Assembly (NCBI GenBank): GCA_005882155.1
Contig: VBCQ01000185.1
Coordinates: forward strand, 1-13,605
Direction of reading: 5' to 3'
Length of the DNA: 13,605 nt
DNA from: Betaproteobacteria bacterium
GTDB lineage: Bacteria; Pseudomonadota; Gammaproteobacteria; Burkholderiales; Burkholderiaceae_C
Shown: positions 6,923 to 13,436 of the stretch, one piece after another
Numbering within the stretch: position 1 is the stretch's first letter
How the letters are laid out: every line of letters begins with the position of its first letter
Translations under genes and position numbers: made by a program
Notes under the pieces: model-generated
Database searches by the model: none
What the model saw: only the letters and a program-made list of their open reading frames with translations
What the model was told of the DNA's origin: nothing

Positions 6923-7279
6923 ATGGCGAAGGCAGCGAAGACGCCAAAGCGAAAGTCAGCGAAGAAGGGCGAGACGCCGAAGACGCGGCCTGCGCCGCTG
7001 CTCGAAGAGGAGCCGATCGCCAGCGACGACGATGCGGGCGAGTTCATCATCGCGCGGCCCGACGGCTACTACTGGCGAGCGTCCGACGGCAAGCAAGAGG
7101 TCGGCCCCTTCGAGAGCTTCGAGCTCGCCCAAGCCGATCGCGACTTGGCCGACGAGGAAGCACAGGCTCCCGGCGAGACGGTGCAGGAAGCCGAATACGA
7201 AATTGGCATCTCCGATTGGATCGACCCCGACACCGGCGAACCCGCCGAGGGGTCGGTGCCGCATTTGGACAATGAGTGA
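6923..7279 (+). CDS. Small Lys-rich/acidic conserved-type protein beside the PHA genes (118 aa)
   Basis: A 118-residue protein of unknown function. ATG 6923 is preferred because AGGAG (6912-6916) is 6 bases upstream; the frame is open further 5' but that part looks non-coding. Residues 1-24 are Lys/Ala/Pro-rich (AKAAKTPKRKSAKKGE), resembling histone H1-like or PhaM-type nucleic-acid-binding tails. The rest is acidic, with a compact segment GEFIIARPDGYYWRASDG (39-56) followed by GPFESFELAQADRDL. It ends with DWIDPDTGEPAEG. I have the impression that this C-terminal pattern recurs in Burkholderiales hypothetical proteins. There is no signal peptide, membrane helix or enzyme motif. It is transcribed divergently from cbpA-phaC and lies upstream of the phasin gene. 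A role at PHA granules or the nucleoid is speculation from context and charge. Confidence 0.75.
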   Translation: MAKAAKTPKRKSAKKGETPKTRPAPLLEEEPIASDDDAGEFIIARPDGYYWRASDGKQEVGPFESFELAQADRDLADEEAQAPGETVQEAEYEIGISDWIDPDTGEPAEGSVPHLDNE

Positions 7280-7335
7280 AATCTGTTTTCACCACAGAGA
7301 GCACAGAGGGCACAGAGGGAGCACACGCGAATGTT

Positions 7336-7356
7336 CCCTCTCCCTTTGGGAGAGGG
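7336..7356. repeat. Left inner hairpin of the palindromic element
   Basis: CCCTCTCCC, then TTT, then GGGAGAGGG: a perfect 9-bp stem with a 3-base loop, followed by TTAGGGTGAGGG. It is nested in the left 35-bp arm, so the element can form either one long hairpin or a multi-branched fold. Confidence 0.85.
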
Positions 7357-7403
7357 TTAGGGTGAGGGCGCGGTGGTGGATATGCCGCTGGCCCTCACCC
7401 CCG

Positions 7404-7424
7404 CCCTCTCCCAGAGGGAGAGGG
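7404..7424. repeat. Right inner hairpin of the palindromic element
   Basis: CCCTCTCCC, then AGA, then GGGAGAGGG: a perfect 9-bp stem with a 3-base loop, preceded by CCCTCACCC. It mirrors the left inner hairpin. Each is self-complementary and also complementary to the other. Confidence 0.85.
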
Positions 7425-7490
7425 AGAAATACTCCTCTGTGATCTGTGCTCTCTGTGGTGACCAAGTACTTCTTTGCTAGGAGACCTCCG

Positions 7491-7928
7491 ATGATCGCCG
7501 AGCAAGACCCCTGGACCGCGTGGTCCAGTCAGCAGGCCGATGCGATCGCGAAGATGACCGATGCCTGGCTCAGCGGCGCTGGCGCGGTCCGCGACTTGCA
7601 GCTCGAGACCGCGCAGCAGATGCGATCGTGGCAGGCACAGGCTTGGCAGCGTGCTGTCGAGGCGAAAGACGTCACCGACCTGATGACGCTGCAGGCCGAG
7701 CTGCTGAGCTTCGATGGCGCTCACGCCGGACAGTACTGGGGCCGCCTGACCGACATCGCGAGCCGCACCCAGCTCGAGATGCTCAAGCGCTCGCGCACCG
7801 ACCCGGGCTTGGTCGGCGAAGACGAGGCGACGCAGGAAGTCTCCGCTGCGTGGCAGCAATGGCTGGCGCTCACCGGCCCGTGGAGTTCGCTGTTCTTGCC
7901 GGTCGCGGTACCCAACGTCATCGAGTGA
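7491..7928 (+). CDS. Probable phasin (PHA granule-associated protein)
   Basis: A 145-residue protein, predicted almost wholly alpha-helical. ATG 7491 has AGGAGA at 7479-7484, an ideal spacing; frame upstream of it lies in the palindromic element. The sequence has phasin-like features: an amphipathic helix rich in Ala/Gln/Trp (residues about 18-57, KMTDAWLSGAGAVRDLQLE), a short AVEAKDVTDLMTLQAELL block (55-72) resembling the helix conserved in phasin-family proteins, and a Trp/Leu-rich C-terminus (WQQWLALTGPWSSLFLPV). Phasins coat PHA granules and control their size and number. There is no signal peptide. Support is the pattern plus the nearby phaC, not a diagnostic motif. The gene's last 11 bases overlap the end of the convergent oxidoreductase gene. 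Its leader abuts the palindromic element, which may affect expression. Confidence 0.65.
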   Translation: MIAEQDPWTAWSSQQADAIAKMTDAWLSGAGAVRDLQLETAQQMRSWQAQAWQRAVEAKDVTDLMTLQAELLSFDGAHAGQYWGRLTDIASRTQLEMLKRSRTDPGLVGEDEATQEVSAAWQQWLALTGPWSSLFLPVAVPNVIE

Positions 7929-9447
7929 TGGCGCCCTCGAGCTCGACTTCCGCGCGCAAGCTCTGCAGATCGCGCTGCACCGTCGCGACGGCGAGCTTCT
8001 TGCCGTCGCGGCGGTAAGTGATGCTGCAGTCGCGCGCAGCGGGGTCGCCGTCGATCTGCACATCGTTCCAGCCTTCGGCGTGGCCGACATAGGCGATCGT
8101 GACGTCGTATTGCTCGGTCCAGAAAAACGGCACGGCGTCGAAGCGCTCGCGCCGACCGAGGATGTTGCGCGCGGCGGTCTGCCCCTGGCGCTCGGCGACG
8201 ACCCAGTGCTCGACTCGAATGCGCTCGCCGCTTAATGCGTCGGGCCAGCGCGCGATGCCTCCGGCGGCGTAGATGCCGGCGATGCTCGTTTGCAAATATT
8301 CGTCGACGACGACGCCGCGCTCGATTGCGAGCCCCGCCTGCTGCGCGAGCGCAATCGACGGCCGCACGCCGATGCCGACAAGCACGAGCTCGGCGTCGAT
8401 CTTCTCGCCGTTCTTCAGCGTGACGGTGCGCTCGTCGATCGTCGCCACGCTGGTGCCGAGATGGAACGTCACACCGTGCTGCTCGTGCAGCTCTAGCAAA
8501 TAGCTGCCGAGCTGCGGGCCGAGCACGCGCTCCATCGGCAGCTTGTCGGGCGCGACGACATGCACGTCGACGTTGCGCGCACGCAGCGACGCGGCCGCCT
8601 CGAGGCCGATGAAACCCGCGCCGACGACGACGACGCTCTTCGATGCGAGCACTTTCGCGATCAGCGCACGGCAGTCGGCGAGCGTGCGCAGGGTCACCAC
8701 ATGCGGCAGCCGCGCGCCGGCCACGTCGAGCTGCACCGGCTCGGCGCCGGTCGCGAGCAGCAGCGCCTCGTAGGTGTGGCGGCTGCCATCGGCCATCTGG
8801 ACATGCTTCAACTCGGTGTCGATGCGGGCCACCTGCGCGTTCAAGCGCAGGTCGATGTCGTGCTCGCGATAGAACTCCATCGCGCGCAGCGGAATCCATT
8901 CTTCGGGCGCGTGGCCGGCAAGGTAGTGCTTCGACAGATTCGGGCGGTCGTAAGGCACGCTGTCGTCGGCGCTGAGCATCGTGATGCGGCCGCTGTAGTG
9001 CTCGCGGCGCAGCATCTCGGCCGCCGCATTGCCGGCCGCGCCGCCGCCGATGATCAGCACCGACTCGGGCATGCGCGCGACGGCAAGTGACGGGCGGCCG
9101 GCGGGCTGAAGCGCCTCGCCCACGAAGACCGTCCCGTCGCGCTGCTCGACTCGAAAGCACGGGATCGGATTGAGCGCCGGCGCGCGCAGCGCCTCCCCGC
9201 TGCGCAGGCTGAAGCAGGCGTGGTGCCAAGGGCAGCGCACGCTGTCGCCGTCGATCAGCCCTTCGGCCAGCGGCCCGCCGTAGTGGGTGCAGGTCGCGCC
9301 GATCGCGAACACGTCGGCGCCGCGGCGTGCCAGCAGCACCGCTTCGCCGTGCGCATGACCGAGCAGCGTGCCCCCGTCGACGAGGGCTGAGAGGGCGGTC
9401 CCCAGAGTGAGATCGGGGCCGGCGGGTGGTTTGTCGTCCTGGCTCAT
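7918..9447 (-). CDS. Rieske [2Fe-2S] / FAD-NAD(P)-dependent oxidoreductase fusion (AIFM3-like)
   Basis: A 509-residue fusion. An N-terminal Rieske ferredoxin domain (about 12-115) carries both cluster motifs, CTHYGG (C53, H55) and CPWHHACF (C72, H75). It is joined to a pyridine-nucleotide-disulfide-type reductase with an FAD fold GGGAAG (134-139), an NAD(P) fold GAGFIG (276-281), ATGAEP (232-237) and a C-terminal reductase domain (RVEHWVVAERQGQTAA). The layout matches AIFM3/ferredoxin-reductase-like proteins, which pass electrons between NAD(P)H, FAD and the Fe-S cluster; the partner is unknown. ATG 9447 is chosen over the longer frame because GAGGA lies 7 bases upstream and the protein begins just before the Rieske fold. 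Odd feature: the motif usually read YAAGDIA is YAAGGIA, with Gly397 replacing the FAD-contacting Asp. Confidence 0.9.
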   Translation of the reverse strand: MSQDDKPPAGPDLTLGTALSALVDGGTLLGHAHGEAVLLARRGADVFAIGATCTHYGGPLAEGLIDGDSVRCPWHHACFSLRSGEALRAPALNPIPCFRVEQRDGTVFVGEALQPAGRPSLAVARMPESVLIIGGGAAGNAAAEMLRREHYSGRITMLSADDSVPYDRPNLSKHYLAGHAPEEWIPLRAMEFYREHDIDLRLNAQVARIDTELKHVQMADGSRHTYEALLLATGAEPVQLDVAGARLPHVVTLRTLADCRALIAKVLASKSVVVVGAGFIGLEAAASLRARNVDVHVVAPDKLPMERVLGPQLGSYLLELHEQHGVTFHLGTSVATIDERTVTLKNGEKIDAELVLVGIGVRPSIALAQQAGLAIERGVVVDEYLQTSIAGIYAAGGIARWPDALSGERIRVEHWVVAERQGQTAARNILGRRERFDAVPFFWTEQYDVTIAYVGHAEGWNDVQIDGDPAARDCSITYRRDGKKLAVATVQRDLQSLRAEVELEGAITR

Positions 9448-9652
9448 CTGAAGTCCTCGCTCGCTGTTGACTCCGGCAAGACTCGAGAGTGGGCATTGGC
9501 CCGTCGGTCTGCAACTTTTTTCACATAACTCGCTCATTGCAGTGGGGGCATGCGGCGTGCCATCGCCAGCTTTACGTTCGGGCTGACATCCGTGCACAGG
9601 CTCGCGCGTTATTCTCGAAATCGACGTTCATCGAGGCTTGGAAGGACCTGAT
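9448..9652. other. Divergent intergenic region, no clear site
   Basis: These 205 bases separate the divergent oxidoreductase and glycine-zipper genes and must hold the promoters of both. A short AT-rich patch (9515-9530, with a run of six Ts and CATAAC) is suggestive. I found no -35/-10 pair with acceptable spacing on either strand and no strong dyad. Confidence 0.5.
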
Positions 9653-10408
9653 ATGCGACGCAATCTTCTTGTGACAACCCCGTTGGCCGCTTTGCTGTGC
9701 ACCGTGTCGGCAGCGGCGTTCGCTACCGAATACGGCACCGTGGTGTCGAGCACGCCGGTTCTGGGCCAAGCGCCGGTGGCACAGCGGGTCTGCAACGACG
9801 AGCAGGTGCGGGTCGCACCGCGCACATCGGGCGGCGGCGCCATCGTCGGCGCGCTGGTCGGCGGGGCGATCGGCAATGCGGTCGGCGGCGGCATGGGCCG
9901 CGCTGCGGCGACCGGTCTCGGCGTCGTCGCTGGTGCTGCCATCGGCGACAGCGCCGAGCGCGAGAACGCGCAAGCCGCCACATCGACGGTGCAGCGCTGC
10001 CGAACCGTCACCCAATACGAAGACCGGCTGATCGGCTACGACGTCGTCTACGACTACGCCGGCACTCAGCGCACGGTTCGTTTGGGGCAAGACCCGGGCG
10101 CGCCCGGCTCGCGCATCGCACTCGAAGTCAACGTCGCCGGCGCGGTGAGCACGGCGCCGCGAGCGGGCAGCCGCATCGGCACGCCGGTGCCGTCGCGCGG
10201 CTCGGCACCGTATGAATACTCGGAGCCGATTCGCTCGGATGACGGCTACGCGGCCCCAGCACCACGCACCTACTACTACGACCCGTACTACGCGCCGGCG
10301 CCGGCGTACTACGTGCCGGCACCGGCGTATTACGGCGGCCCGTACTTCGGGCCGAGCATCTGGATCGGCGGCAGCTGGCACTACGGCGGGCATCGACGTT
10401 GGCACTGA
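9653..10408 (+). CDS. Exported glycine-zipper 2TM protein
   Basis: A 251-residue envelope protein. ATG 9653 follows GGAAGGA (9640-9646) at good spacing. A signal peptide (MRRNLLVTTPLAALL..., cleavage near AFA-T at residue 24) has no lipobox cysteine at the cleavage site. Residues 60-98 are a glycine-zipper segment with regularly spaced small residues (GGGAIVGALVGGAIGNAVGGG and GLGVVAGAAIGD), of the Rick_17kDa/2TM type found in outer-membrane proteins such as SlyB. Two cysteines (C47, C116) flank it and could pair. An ordered region YEDRLIGYDVVYDYAG (122-137) follows. The C-terminus is Pro/Tyr-rich low complexity with two PAPAYY repeats and ends WHYGGHRRWH. The role is probably structural in the envelope and is not further determined. 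Its last 10 bases overlap the TTG start of the next gene. Confidence 0.85.
   Translation: MRRNLLVTTPLAALLCTVSAAAFATEYGTVVSSTPVLGQAPVAQRVCNDEQVRVAPRTSGGGAIVGALVGGAIGNAVGGGMGRAAATGLGVVAGAAIGDSAERENAQAATSTVQRCRTVTQYEDRLIGYDVVYDYAGTQRTVRLGQDPGAPGSRIALEVNVAGAVSTAPRAGSRIGTPVPSRGSAPYEYSEPIRSDDGYAAPAPRTYYYDPYYAPAPAYYVPAPAYYGGPYFGPSIWIGGSWHYGGHRRWH
10288..10333 (+). repeat. Short in-gene repeat coding Pro-Ala-Pro-Ala-Tyr-Tyr
   Basis: Two near-identical runs of CCGGCNCCGGCGTAYTAY type encode consecutive PAPAYY units within the Tyr/Pro-rich tail of the glycine-zipper protein. The synonymous differences suggest an older duplication. Confidence 0.6.
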
Positions 10409-10833
10409 GGTCGCCGTTCACCGTCGCGATCGTTGCGGCGCTCTCGATCGCAGTGCCCTCGGCGCATGCCGAGCCGACGCCCGAGCAGTCGGCCTACTGC
10501 GTGGCTGCGCTGAAGGTGCGTGCCGAGCCGCTGGCACAGCGGGTGCGCCGCGGCGACCCAGCGGCTGAGGAGCAATTGTTGCCCATCGTCACCGATTCGT
10601 TCGCGTTCATTGGTAGTTCTTACAAACAAGGTGTCGATTCGGCAAAGGCGAACGAATTGCTTGCTGCTGCCGAAAAGGCGCAGACGCAGCTGCCGCGCGC
10701 CGAGCTCGCGAAGATTCAGGACGCCTGCCAAGCGCAAGGACGGCAGTTGTTCTCGCATGCCAACGTCTTCGAGCGCGCCTTCGTCGCTCGCGCGGCGCGC
10801 AACCGCATCGAGCGCCTGCGCCAGCGCTCGTAG
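10399..10833 (+). CDS. Small secreted protein of unknown function (TTG start, 144 aa)
   Basis: I do not recognise the family. Starting from TTG 10399 the protein has a textbook signal peptide (MALRSPFTVAIVAALSIAV, cleavage at AHA-E after residue 24), which supports this start: no ATG or GTG lies before the hydrophobic core. The mature part (120 residues) appears helical and charged, with two cysteines (C34, C110) that could form a disulfide, and ends in an Arg-rich helix (FVARAARNRIERLRQRS). The start codon overlaps the preceding glycine-zipper gene by 10 bases, implying translational coupling and probably a shared location in the envelope. The middle of the gene (about 10590-10680) is less GC-biased than its surroundings. 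It converges on the mlaD gene with a 26-base gap and no obvious terminator. Confidence 0.75.
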   Translation: MALRSPFTVAIVAALSIAVPSAHAEPTPEQSAYCVAALKVRAEPLAQRVRRGDPAAEEQLLPIVTDSFAFIGSSYKQGVDSAKANELLAAAEKAQTQLPRAELAKIQDACQAQGRQLFSHANVFERAFVARAARNRIERLRQRS

Positions 10834-10859
10834 TTGCAACGGAACCGTCGTCTCGTGGA

Positions 10860-11477
10860 TCAGCGCTCGCTCTCGGCTTTCTTGTCCTTGTCCTTCGGCC
10901 GGCGCAGCAGCAATGACGGATCTTCCTTGACCTTGGTGGTGACCTCACCGACGTCCGACAGCACCTTCTTGCCCTGGTTCTCGAGCGCCGAAAACTTCTC
11001 GATCACCTTCGGCAACTGGTCGGCGACCTTGGGCAGTTGATCGAGCACGGTCGTGAGCGTGCTGCGCCCCGCTTCAATCTCGGGGATCTGGCCTTGCGGC
11101 GTCTGCGCGACCAGCAGCTTCGTGTTCGGCGCACCGCCGTCGAGCTCGATGTACACCGTGCCGGTGATGCCCTTGAGCTTGAGGGTCGCGCGGGTGTCGG
11201 TCTTCACCGGCGCATCCTTGTGCAGCTTGACGTCGACCTGCACGCGGCGCGGATCGTCCGTGTCGATGCCCATCGACTTGACGGTCCCGACATCGACGCC
11301 GCGGTACTTCACCGGGTCGCCGAGCGAAAGCCCGCTGACCGATTCGGTGAAGTGAATTCGATACAGCACGTCGTCACGATGGCCCGCGTTGGCGAGCCAG
11401 ACGAAGGCGAATGCCGCTGCGATCGACACGCCGATGATGAACAGACCTTCGATGAAATAGTGCTTGTCCGATTCCAT
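10860..11477 (-). CDS. mlaD: MlaD/MCE-family substrate-binding protein
   Basis: A 205-residue protein with one N-terminal membrane anchor (about 10-29, IEGLFIIGVSIAAAFAFVWLA) and a single MCE domain (about 38-116), recognised by VSGLSLGDPVKYRGVDVGTV (47-66) and LKGITGTVYIELDGG. A coiled-coil-like helix with two DQLPKV repeats (146-158) follows, then a family-typical EDPSLLLRR (185-193) and a highly charged end. MCE proteins form hexameric periplasmic rings that carry lipids to or from the inner-membrane ABC transporter. ATG 11477 lies 2 bases after the ATPase stop; the longer reading into the ATPase gene is rejected because it adds an Arg-rich segment before the anchor. It is the last gene of the three-gene operon. 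Confidence 0.93.
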   Translation of the reverse strand: MESDKHYFIEGLFIIGVSIAAAFAFVWLANAGHRDDVLYRIHFTESVSGLSLGDPVKYRGVDVGTVKSMGIDTDDPRRVQVDVKLHKDAPVKTDTRATLKLKGITGTVYIELDGGAPNTKLLVAQTPQGQIPEIEAGRSTLTTVLDQLPKVADQLPKVIEKFSALENQGKKVLSDVGEVTTKVKEDPSLLLRRPKDKDKKAESER

Positions 11478-11479
11478 GG

Positions 11480-12256
11480 CTACATCTTTCTCGCGGCGAG
11501 CGCCGCCTCGGCCCGCGGCCCGTGCAGGAACTCGTGGATCCACGGCTGCTCGGATCGCCGCAGCGCGGGCAGCGTGTCGACGGTGATCTTGCGATCGGCG
11601 AGCACGGCGACGCGATGACAGACGCTGAACAGCGTGGTGAGGTCGTGGCTGACGATGATGACGGTGAGCCCGAGGCTCGCGTTCAGCTGCACGATCAGCG
11701 AGTCGATGCCGCTCGCGGTCAGCGAATCGAGGTCGGAGGTCGGCTCGTCGAGAAACAGAATCCGCGGGTCGAGGGCGAGCGCACGCGCGAGTGCCGCGCG
11801 CTTGACCATGCCGCCCGACAGCTCCGACGGAAGCTTGATTCCGCTGTCGGCCGGCATGCCCACGAGTGCGAGTTTCATCGCCGCGACATGCTCCTGCACA
11901 TCGGCCGGCAGCTTCGTGTGCTCGCGCATCGGCAGCATGATGTTGTTCGCGACCGAGAGCGACGAGAACAACGCGCCTTGCTGGAACAGCACGCCGAACA
12001 GCGAGGCCTTTTGAGCCGCGTCGAGCGAGTCGACCGGCTTGCCGTCGATGGTCACCGCGCCGCTGTTCGGCCGGTGCAGTCCGGCGAGCGTCCTCAACAA
12101 CACCGACTTGCCCGAGCCCGAGCCGCCGGCGATGCCGATGATCTCGCCGTCCGCGATGTCGAGGTCGATGTGGTCGTGCACCTGCTGCGCGCCGAAGCGG
12201 TTGACGATGCCGCGCGCCGACAGGATCGGCTTGCCTCGCGTAGCCTTCGCCCTCAC
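11480..12256 (-). CDS. mlaF: MlaF-type ABC transporter ATP-binding protein
   Basis: A 258-residue ABC ATPase that energises the lipid transporter at the inner membrane. Walker A GGSGSGKS (44-51), Q-loop FQQGALF (91-97), signature LSGGM (146-150) followed by KRAALARAL as in MlaF/Mkl proteins, Walker B ILFLDEP (166-172), D-loop SDLD (174-177) and switch His204 in VSHD are all present, so it should be catalytically competent. The start is GTG 12256, whose last bases overlap the permease stop (GTGA), a classic coupled arrangement. Extending further upstream would run into permease coding sequence. The signature followed by K-R rather than Q-R is typical of the MCE-linked branch. Confidence 0.94.
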   Translation of the reverse strand: MRAKATRGKPILSARGIVNRFGAQQVHDHIDLDIADGEIIGIAGGSGSGKSVLLRTLAGLHRPNSGAVTIDGKPVDSLDAAQKASLFGVLFQQGALFSSLSVANNIMLPMREHTKLPADVQEHVAAMKLALVGMPADSGIKLPSELSGGMVKRAALARALALDPRILFLDEPTSDLDSLTASGIDSLIVQLNASLGLTVIIVSHDLTTLFSVCHRVAVLADRKITVDTLPALRRSEQPWIHEFLHGPRAEAALAARKM

Positions 12257-13374
12257 AGCCCGACCCTTTCGAAGAACACCGAGAACAGCGCGTCGAGCAC
12301 GATCACCAGAAAGATCGCCTTGACGACGGCGCGCGTCGTTTCGCGGCCGACGTTTTCCGCCGAGCCTTTGACGCGCAAGCCATGCATGCAGCCGATGATC
12401 GCGATGAAGAAGGCGAACACCGGCGCCTTCACGAGGCCGACGAACAAGTCGCTCGTGTCGACCGCGTGGTGCACGCGATCGAGGTACTGCAGCGGTGCCA
12501 CGTGCAGCAGCCACTGCGAGATCATCGCGCCGCCGATGATCCCCATCACGTCGGCGAAGAAGGTCAGCAGCGGCAAGGTGATGACGAGAGCGATGAGCCG
12601 CGGCACGACGAGCATGTGCAGCGGTGCGAGGCCCATCACCTCGAGCGCGTCGATCTCCTGGCGCGCTTTCATCACGCCGATCTCTGCGGTGAACGCGGAG
12701 CCCGATCGGCCGGCGACCATGATCGCGGTGATCAGCACGCCCATCTCGCGCAGCATCGACACGGCGACGAGATCGATCGTGAATTCCTCGCCGCCATACT
12801 GGCGCAGCTGCGCGACGCCCTGGTAGCCGATGACGACGCTGATCATCACTGCCATCAGGCCGACGATCGGCAGCGCGTTGATGCCGGTTTCACTGACCTG
12901 GCGCGAGATGGACGCCGGCCGCAGCAAGTGCGGCTTGATCAGCGCGAGTCCGGTCGCGTTCGCCGCGCGTCCGACGAAGGTGATGATGTCGTGCATGTCG
13001 TGCCATGCGTCGTCGGCGCCCTTGCCGAGCTGGATCACGAGCTCGCGCCAGCGCGGAACCGATGCTGTCTTCGGCAACGGCTTCAGATCGAGACCGCAGA
13101 CCAGATCGAGCAGCGACTGGTGCTCGGCAAGCGTGCCCGTGAGCTGCACGCCGCGCTCGCGCAGCCCGCACAGAAACAGCGCGCCGGGCGTGTCGAGCCC
13201 ACGCAGATTGCCGATGTCGAGCGACCGCTTGGGGTGCCGCTCGAGCCGCGGTCGCAACGCGCGCTGCGCGTCGGCGAGCGTGCGTATGTCCAGCACGCCT
13301 TCGAGCGCGAGACGGTCGTCATCGCCGGTGACGGCGATGTCGGAGGAGGCAGCCTGCGAAGAGGCGCGTGTCAT
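12253..13374 (-). CDS. mlaE: MlaE-family permease with fused N-terminal STAS domain
   Basis: A 373-residue inner-membrane permease of an MCE lipid transporter. Residues about 15-105 form a STAS-like domain (RLALEGVLDIRTLADAQ..., SLDIGNLRGLDTPGALFL) equivalent to the separate MlaB protein of enterobacteria. The remainder is a MlaE permease with several hydrophobic helices and the family blocks LPIVGLMAVMISVVIGYQG (168-186), REMGVLITAIMVAGRSGSAF (209-228), EIGVMKARQEIDALEVMG (231-248) and VPRLIALVITLPLLT (257-271). ATG 13374 is the only sensible start, but its AGAGG abuts the ATG with almost no spacer, so initiation may be weak or depend on another feature. It is the first gene of the mlaE-mlaF-mlaD operon, divergent from the dehalogenase gene across 62 bases. 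Confidence 0.93.
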   Translation of the reverse strand: MTRASSQAASSDIAVTGDDDRLALEGVLDIRTLADAQRALRPRLERHPKRSLDIGNLRGLDTPGALFLCGLRERGVQLTGTLAEHQSLLDLVCGLDLKPLPKTASVPRWRELVIQLGKGADDAWHDMHDIITFVGRAANATGLALIKPHLLRPASISRQVSETGINALPIVGLMAVMISVVIGYQGVAQLRQYGGEEFTIDLVAVSMLREMGVLITAIMVAGRSGSAFTAEIGVMKARQEIDALEVMGLAPLHMLVVPRLIALVITLPLLTFFADVMGIIGGAMISQWLLHVAPLQYLDRVHHAVDTSDLFVGLVKAPVFAFFIAIIGCMHGLRVKGSAENVGRETTRAVVKAIFLVIVLDALFSVFFERVGL

Positions 13375-13436
13375 CCTCTGATCGGAGCAATCGACGTGCC
13401 AAACTCTGCGCGTTGAATTGTTTCAGGAGCGATGCG

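Larger units (their letters stand above)
7289..7461. repeat. 173-bp palindromic element with terminal inverted repeats (MITE-like)
   Basis: The ends are a perfect 19-bp inverted repeat: TCACCACAGAGAGCACAGA at 7289-7307 and its reverse complement at 7443-7461. A CACAGAGG block inside the left end is also mirrored on the right. Two central arms of 35 bp (7335-7369 and 7391-7425) pair with 31 of 35 matches around a 21-base loop, so almost the whole element can fold on itself. The left end also has three tandem 9-mers of the CACAGAGGG type (7293-7319). There is no coding sequence and no clear target-site duplication. It fills most of the 211-base gap between the 118-residue gene and the phasin gene, and ends 30 bases before the phasin ATG. 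It is probably a non-autonomous repeat family member. Confidence 0.85.

Noticed and set aside
7293..7319. Tandem 9-mers considered as a CRISPR or iteron array
   Set aside because: Units are directly adjacent without spacers, only three copies exist, and they are part of the larger palindromic element.
7721..9514. 597-codon leftward frame overlapping the oxidoreductase gene in another frame
   Set aside because: The product is extremely Arg-rich and low in complexity, a frame-shadow artefact of GC-rich coding DNA.
9509..9542. CTGCAA/TTGCAG dyad in the divergent intergenic region as an operator
   Set aside because: The arms are only six bases and far apart, too short to stand out from chance.
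9583..9615. CTGACA and TATTCT as a promoter for the glycine-zipper gene
   Set aside because: The spacer is 21 bases, outside the range expected for a sigma70 promoter.
11522..13416. Two long rightward frames opposite the MCE operon
   Set aside because: The opposite strand encodes an intact STAS-MlaE/MlaF pair with textbook motifs; these frames read as His/Arg/Asp-rich noise.
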